A DNA stretch of 42,767 nucleotides from Enterenecus faecium (GTDB lineage: Bacteria; Bacillota; Clostridia; Oscillospirales; Oscillospiraceae). Where the stretch lies: NCBI GenBank assembly GCA_018713215.1, contig DVFO01000102.1, forward strand, positions 1 through 42,767, in the 5' to 3' direction. This document shows, piece after piece, positions 39,290 to 42,767 of this stretch. The notes under the pieces were generated by a model. The model saw only the letters and a program-made list of their open reading frames with translations. It ran no database searches and was not told the origin of the DNA. The first letter of the stretch is position 1. Each line of letters opens with the position of its first letter. Both the position numbers and the translations under genes were made by a program.

Positions 39290-39313
39290 GCACCCCCTTT
39301 CGACCCGGTTGTG

Positions 39314-39343
39314 TTGACTTTTCCACCCCAAGTCTGATACAAT
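39314..39343 (+). promoter_or_regulatory. Promoter of the lipoprotein gene
   Basis: Plus strand: -35 TTGACT (39314-39319), 18-bp spacer, -10 TACAAT (39338-39343). Confidence 0.65.
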
Positions 39344-39376
39344 ACCCCGTAAATCTGAACACAACGAGGTGTGAAC

Positions 39377-39892
39377 ATGGACAAATACAAGCTCTGTGCA
39401 GCGGCTCTCTCCGCCGCTCTACTGGTGGCGCTGCCCGGCTGTACCCTTGGCACTCCCACCCCTACCCCTACGCCCACCCCCACGGTGGCCCCCACGTCCA
39501 ACCCCTATGAGGAGGAGGCGGAGGCCTTTGTGGAGACCTTCTCCCAGGACCACCCCGGCTATGAGCTGCTGGACTACGCCGTGGGCAGCCCGGACACCGC
39601 CCCCATCCATGCGGCTGTCATCGCCAAAGACACCGAGAGCGGCTCCTCCTCCACCCTGTTCCTTCTGGGTGACAACGGAGTGACCCAGCAGTTGGAACTG
39701 GCCCAAGACTCCTACACCGTCTACCGGGAGGAGGACGGCATCACCCTGAACGGGAATGTGGTCCACCTGTCCCTGGATCTGTCCATCCCAGCTGCTGCCT
39801 CCCTGTGGGAGATTCACGACTATGCCATCACCGTCACCCAGGACGAGAACGGCATCCAGAACACCAATCAGGACACCATCCGAAGCGAATAA
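39377..39892 (+). CDS. Small lipoprotein of unknown function
   Basis: A 171-residue exported protein. The signal peptide ends in the lipobox ALPGC, with Cys22 as lipid anchor; a (TP)n linker (TPTPTPTPTVAPTSNP) follows, then a folded acidic domain (from about 45) with no family I recognise. SD GAGGTG lies 5 nt before the ATG at 39377; an in-frame GTG six bases upstream is less likely. Single-gene unit with its own promoter and terminator. Confidence 0.85.
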   Translation: MDKYKLCAAALSAALLVALPGCTLGTPTPTPTPTPTVAPTSNPYEEEAEAFVETFSQDHPGYELLDYAVGSPDTAPIHAAVIAKDTESGSSSTLFLLGDNGVTQQLELAQDSYTVYREEDGITLNGNVVHLSLDLSIPAAASLWEIHDYAITVTQDENGIQNTNQDTIRSE

Positions 39893-39896
39893 GCAG

Positions 39897-39942
39897 AAAA
39901 ATACCCCTGAGACTCGTTTGTGCGTCTCAGGGGTATTTTTTT
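39897..39942. terminator. Bidirectional terminator between lipoprotein and ATPase genes
   Basis: AAAATACCCCTGAGAC / GTCTCAGGGGTATTTT, 16-bp stem, followed by TTT; also serves the convergent ATPase operon. Confidence 0.95.
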
Positions 39943-39945
39943 CGG

Positions 39946-40554
39946 TTATTTGCCCGTCTGGCGCTTGATGACCTTCAAGCGCACAAACTCTTCCCGTTCC
40001 TTTTCCTCCAACGCCTCAGTGATGAAGCGAATGGTGTTGTCCAGGTCGGGGATGACGATGTTTTTCAGGGCGTTGGCCCGCTTCTGGGCCTTCTTGATGG
40101 CCTGGGCCAGGCGGTAGATGGAAATCTCCACCTCCGCCATACGCCGGGTCAAATCCTTGACCTTGGCAAACTGGATGTAGGCCTGGTCAAAGGCGGGGGA
40201 CGTATAGGCAAAGCCATAGGTGGGGCTCAGAGGCGGGGTGTTGTCGGGGATGTGGGGCAGCTCCACCCCCATCACCGAGCGCCAGCGCACGTCCAGACTG
40301 TTGTCCGGCTCCACGCCCTCCGCGATGCGGTCGCACAGGCCCAGCTCGATGTTTGCCTTGGCCAGGGCGATATAGGCGGACTGGAAGACCTGGTCAATCT
40401 CCCGCTGGATGCGGGAGGCGTCCTCCATCAGTGTCATCATTTCACGGACCAGAATGTTCCGCTTCCGGTCCATTAGCTCATAGCCGGTGGTTGCCAGCGC
40501 CCGGGAGCGCTTGGCGGCCATGAGGTTACCCTTGGTGGGCAGAATGGCAGCCAT
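39946..40554 (-). CDS. atpD: V-type ATP synthase subunit D
   Basis: A 202-residue central-stalk subunit, mostly long helices: PTKGNLMAAKRSRALATTGYELMDRKRNILVREMM at the N-terminus and RRMAEVEISIYRLAQAIKKAQKRANALKNIVIPDL at the C-terminus. It turns inside the A3B3 head and couples it to the membrane ring. It follows subunit B by 30 bp and ends the operon. Confidence 0.96.
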   Translation of the reverse strand: MAAILPTKGNLMAAKRSRALATTGYELMDRKRNILVREMMTLMEDASRIQREIDQVFQSAYIALAKANIELGLCDRIAEGVEPDNSLDVRWRSVMGVELPHIPDNTPPLSPTYGFAYTSPAFDQAYIQFAKVKDLTRRMAEVEISIYRLAQAIKKAQKRANALKNIVIPDLDNTIRFITEALEEKEREEFVRLKVIKRQTGK

Positions 40555-40584
40555 TGGGCCACCCCCTTTCCGTCACGTGTCCCA

Positions 40585-41982
40585 TTACAGCTCGCCCAGG
40601 GACTCGAAGGCCCCTTCCTTGTAGTGCTCTTCCAGCTCCTTGTCGCTGATGCGGTCCAGCTCGCCCTTGGGCAGGATGGACAGCAGGGCCCAGCCCAGCT
40701 CCAGAGTCTGCTCCAGGGTGCGGTCCTCCTGCTGGCCCTGGCGGACAAAGTACTGCTCGAAGGCCCGGCCAAAGCGCAGGTACTGCTGGTCCAGGGGGGA
40801 CAGCTCATCCTCGCCGATGACCGAGGCCAGGCTGCGGGCGTCCTGCACCTTGGAGTAGGAGGCAAACAGCTGGTTGGACAGGGCGGGATGGTCGGCCCGG
40901 GTATAGCCCTCACCGATGCCGTCCTTCATCAGACGGGACAGAGAGGACAGGATGTTGATGGGGGGATAGACCCCGGACTGGTCCATGTTCCGGTCCAGCA
41001 CGATCTGGCCCTCGGTGATGTAGCCCGTCAGGTCGGGGATGGGGTGGGTGATGTCGTCGTTGGGCATGGTGAGGATGGGCACCTGGGTCACCGAGCCCTT
41101 CTTGCCTACGATCATGCCCGCCCGCTCGTAGAGGGAGGCCAAATCGGAGTACAGGTAGGCGGGGAAGCCCTTACGGGAGGGAATCTCGCCCTTGGAGGAG
41201 GAGAACTCACGCACGGCCTCGCAGTAGGAGGTCATGTCGGTCATCACCACCAGCACGTGATAGCCGTGGGTGAAGGCCAGGTACTCGGCGGCGGTGAGGG
41301 CGCAGCGGGGCGTGAGGATACGCTCAATGATGGGGTCGGAGGCCAGGTTCAGGAACATGGCCACCCGGGGCAGGGCCCCGGACTCCTCAAAGTTGCGGCG
41401 GAAGAACTCGGCCACGTCGTTTTTCACGCCCATGGCGGCAAAGACGATGGCGAACTCCCCGTCGTCTCCGGCCACGTGGGCCTGGCGTACCATCTGGGCG
41501 GCCAGCTCGTTGTGGGCCATACCAGCGCCGGAGAAGATGGGCAGCTTCTGGCCACGAATCAGGGTGGAGGTGCCGTCGATGGCGGACACGCCGGTGTAAA
41601 TACAGCTGCGGGGGTACTGGCGGCTCACCGGGTTGATGGCGGAGCCGTTGATGTTGCGCCGCTCGTCGGGGTACAGCTCGCCCAGGCCGTCAATGGGGCG
41701 GCCCGCGCCGTCAAAGACACGGCCCAGCATCTCCTTGGACAGGGCAATGTCCATGGGCTTTCCGGTGAAGTGGGTGGAGGTGTTCTCCAGAGAGATGCCA
41801 CGGGTGCCCTCAAACACCTGGAGCACCGCCCGGTCGCCCTCGATGAGAATGACACGGCCATAGCGGCGGGAGCCGTCGGCCATCACCAGCTCGGCCATCT
41901 CGTCGTAAGACACGCCGGAGACCCCTTCCAGGGCCACCAGGGAGCCGTTCAGGTCAGATAGTCCGGTATATTCCAATCTCAT
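40585..41982 (-). CDS. atpB: V-type ATP synthase subunit B
   Basis: A 465-residue non-catalytic head subunit. EYTGLSDLNGSLVALEGV begins the barrel; RVFDGAGRPIDGLGELYPDERRNINGSAINPVSRQYPRS, GQKLPIFSGAGMAHNELAAQ (P-loop replaced) and VVMTDMTSYCEAVREFSSSKGEIPSRKGFPAYLYSDLA-type core motifs are present. The ATG at 41982 has GAGGTGA 5-6 nt upstream; the frame also allows a GTG nine bases earlier. It follows subunit A by 10 bp. Confidence 0.97.
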   Translation of the reverse strand: MRLEYTGLSDLNGSLVALEGVSGVSYDEMAELVMADGSRRYGRVILIEGDRAVLQVFEGTRGISLENTSTHFTGKPMDIALSKEMLGRVFDGAGRPIDGLGELYPDERRNINGSAINPVSRQYPRSCIYTGVSAIDGTSTLIRGQKLPIFSGAGMAHNELAAQMVRQAHVAGDDGEFAIVFAAMGVKNDVAEFFRRNFEESGALPRVAMFLNLASDPIIERILTPRCALTAAEYLAFTHGYHVLVVMTDMTSYCEAVREFSSSKGEIPSRKGFPAYLYSDLASLYERAGMIVGKKGSVTQVPILTMPNDDITHPIPDLTGYITEGQIVLDRNMDQSGVYPPINILSSLSRLMKDGIGEGYTRADHPALSNQLFASYSKVQDARSLASVIGEDELSPLDQQYLRFGRAFEQYFVRQGQQEDRTLEQTLELGWALLSILPKGELDRISDKELEEHYKEGAFESLGEL

Positions 41983-41992
41983 GGCAGTCACC

Positions 41993-42767
41993 TCAGCTAT
42001 TGGCAGTGTTGACCTGCTCCAGGGCTTTGTCGATCATGGCGGCGTAGTCGTCGAACTTGGACAGGTCTTCGTTGGGAATCTCGTACTTCATCTTCACCAC
42101 CGTGTCGAAGATGCCGGTGGCGGTGTACTGGGACAGGGGGATGGAGCGGTCAATGCCCTCCTTCACCCCGTCGTAGAGGCGCAGAATGGTCTGCATCATC
42201 AGCAGCTGCTTTTTCAGGGGCACGTAGGTGTCCACAGGGTTGTAGGAGTTCTGCTGGAGGAAGCCCAGGCGGATGAGGCGGGCGGTCTCCATAATGAGCT
42301 TCTGGTTCTCGGGGAGAATGTCCGAGCCAATGAGCTTGACGATCTCCATGAGCTGGCTCTCCTCCCGCAGCAGGTTGGCAATGCGCTGACGGCAGGGGGC
42401 AAAGTCCGGGGAGACGTTCTCACTGTACCAGTCTTTGAAGTCCACGGTGTACTCCGAGTAGGAGTTGAGCCAGTTGATGGAGGGGAAGTGCCGGGCGTAG
42501 GCCAGGCTGCGGTCCAAGGCCCAGAAGCAGCGGACAAAGCGCTTGGTGTTCTGGGTCACCGGCTCGGAGAAGTCGCCGCCCTGGGGGGACACGGCGCCGA
42601 TGACGGTGACGGAGCCCTCCTTGCCCTCCAGGGTCTCCACGTAGCCCGCCCGCTCGTAGAACTCAGCCAGACGGGAGGCCAGGTAGGCGGGGAAGCCCTC
42701 TTCGGCGGGCATCTCCTCCAGGCGTCCGGAGATCTCACGCAGGGCCTCGGCCCAGCGGGAGGTGGAG
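41993..42767 (-). CDS. atpA: V-type ATP synthase subunit A (5' part outside window)
   Basis: The C-terminal 258 codons of the catalytic subunit; the frame stays open to the window edge (STSRWAEALREISGRLEEMPAEEGFPAYLASRLAEFYERAG). GFPAYLASRLAEFYERAG and the region SINWLNSYSEYTVDFKDWY are typical. The P-loop would lie outside. With B and D it shows an A/V-type ATPase, which in Clostridia may pump H+ or Na+. Confidence 0.97.
   Translation of the reverse strand, partial: STSRWAEALREISGRLEEMPAEEGFPAYLASRLAEFYERAGYVETLEGKEGSVTVIGAVSPQGGDFSEPVTQNTKRFVRCFWALDRSLAYARHFPSINWLNSYSEYTVDFKDWYSENVSPDFAPCRQRIANLLREESQLMEIVKLIGSDILPENQKLIMETARLIRLGFLQQNSYNPVDTYVPLKKQLLMMQTILRLYDGVKEGIDRSIPLSQYTATGIFDTVVKMKYEIPNEDLSKFDDYAAMIDKALEQVNTANS

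Noticed and set aside
1..42767. CRISPR arrays, tRNA or rRNA genes
   Set aside because: No regularly spaced short repeats and no cloverleaf or rRNA sequence were seen; ssrA is the only tRNA-like gene.

Overview
The window is about 60% G+C and nearly every gene has a strong Shine-Dalgarno sequence and sigma-A-type promoters. It carries a V-type ATPase, FabK instead of FabI, a sortase-type (V)PQTG surface enzyme, an orphan Spo0A DNA-binding domain and an SPL-family radical SAM protein. Together these suggest a spore-forming, gut-type Clostridia (Oscillospiraceae, e.g. the Flavonifractor/Lawsonibacter neighbourhood). That placement is inference; no 16S gene is present.

Layout. 1-4090 (minus): the rimP-nusA-rnpM(ylxR)-ylxQ-infB translation/termination operon, with a clear promoter and a terminator-like hairpin in its leader. 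4141-4738: a non-coding structured repeat (copy A). 4819-9494 (minus): a membrane glycosyltransferase, then the murI-DUF1934-argS operon. 9546-13789 (minus): a sucrose module (scrR, scrA, scrB) with a perfect LacI-type operator. 13854-15352 (plus): smpB, ppiB and the tmRNA gene ssrA, so the tmRNA and its partner protein are linked. 15411-20869: a mixed, partly AT-richer accessory stretch with an HxlR regulator and flavin reductase (divergent), a decayed DUF5131 gene, an SPL-family radical SAM gene, two small ribbon-helix-helix genes with palindromic sites, an intact DUF5131 gene, an XRE regulator with a membrane tail, and an inositol-monophosphatase-family gene. 20953-24269 (minus): a large cell-wall-anchored hexosaminidase with two near-identical GH20 domains. 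24331-34066 (minus): a complete type II fatty-acid synthesis operon, acpP-accBCDA-fabH-fabK-fabD-fabG-fabF-fabZ-marR. 34226-34812: copy B of the structured repeat, inverted relative to A. 34844-37666 (minus): a DUF4317 gene whose 3' end is duplicated around an AT-rich insert carrying one TIR-TPR gene. 37689-39892 (plus): a PTS-EIIC-family membrane protein, the Spo0A-C orphan and a lipoprotein. 39946-end (minus): V-type ATP synthase subunits D, B and A (A runs off the window).

Two things look new. (1) Repeats A and B are about 600-bp non-coding copies that share at least six helices; several differences between copies are compensatory, so a large structured RNA or palindromic mobile DNA is likely. 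(2) The TIR-TPR gene sits in a roughly 1.6-kb insertion flanked by a 150-bp direct repeat of the DUF4317 3' end. All seven differences between the repeat copies are synonymous, so the insert probably arrived with a functional gene end from a related genome. This looks like a minimal, integrase-free way to load a probable defence gene.
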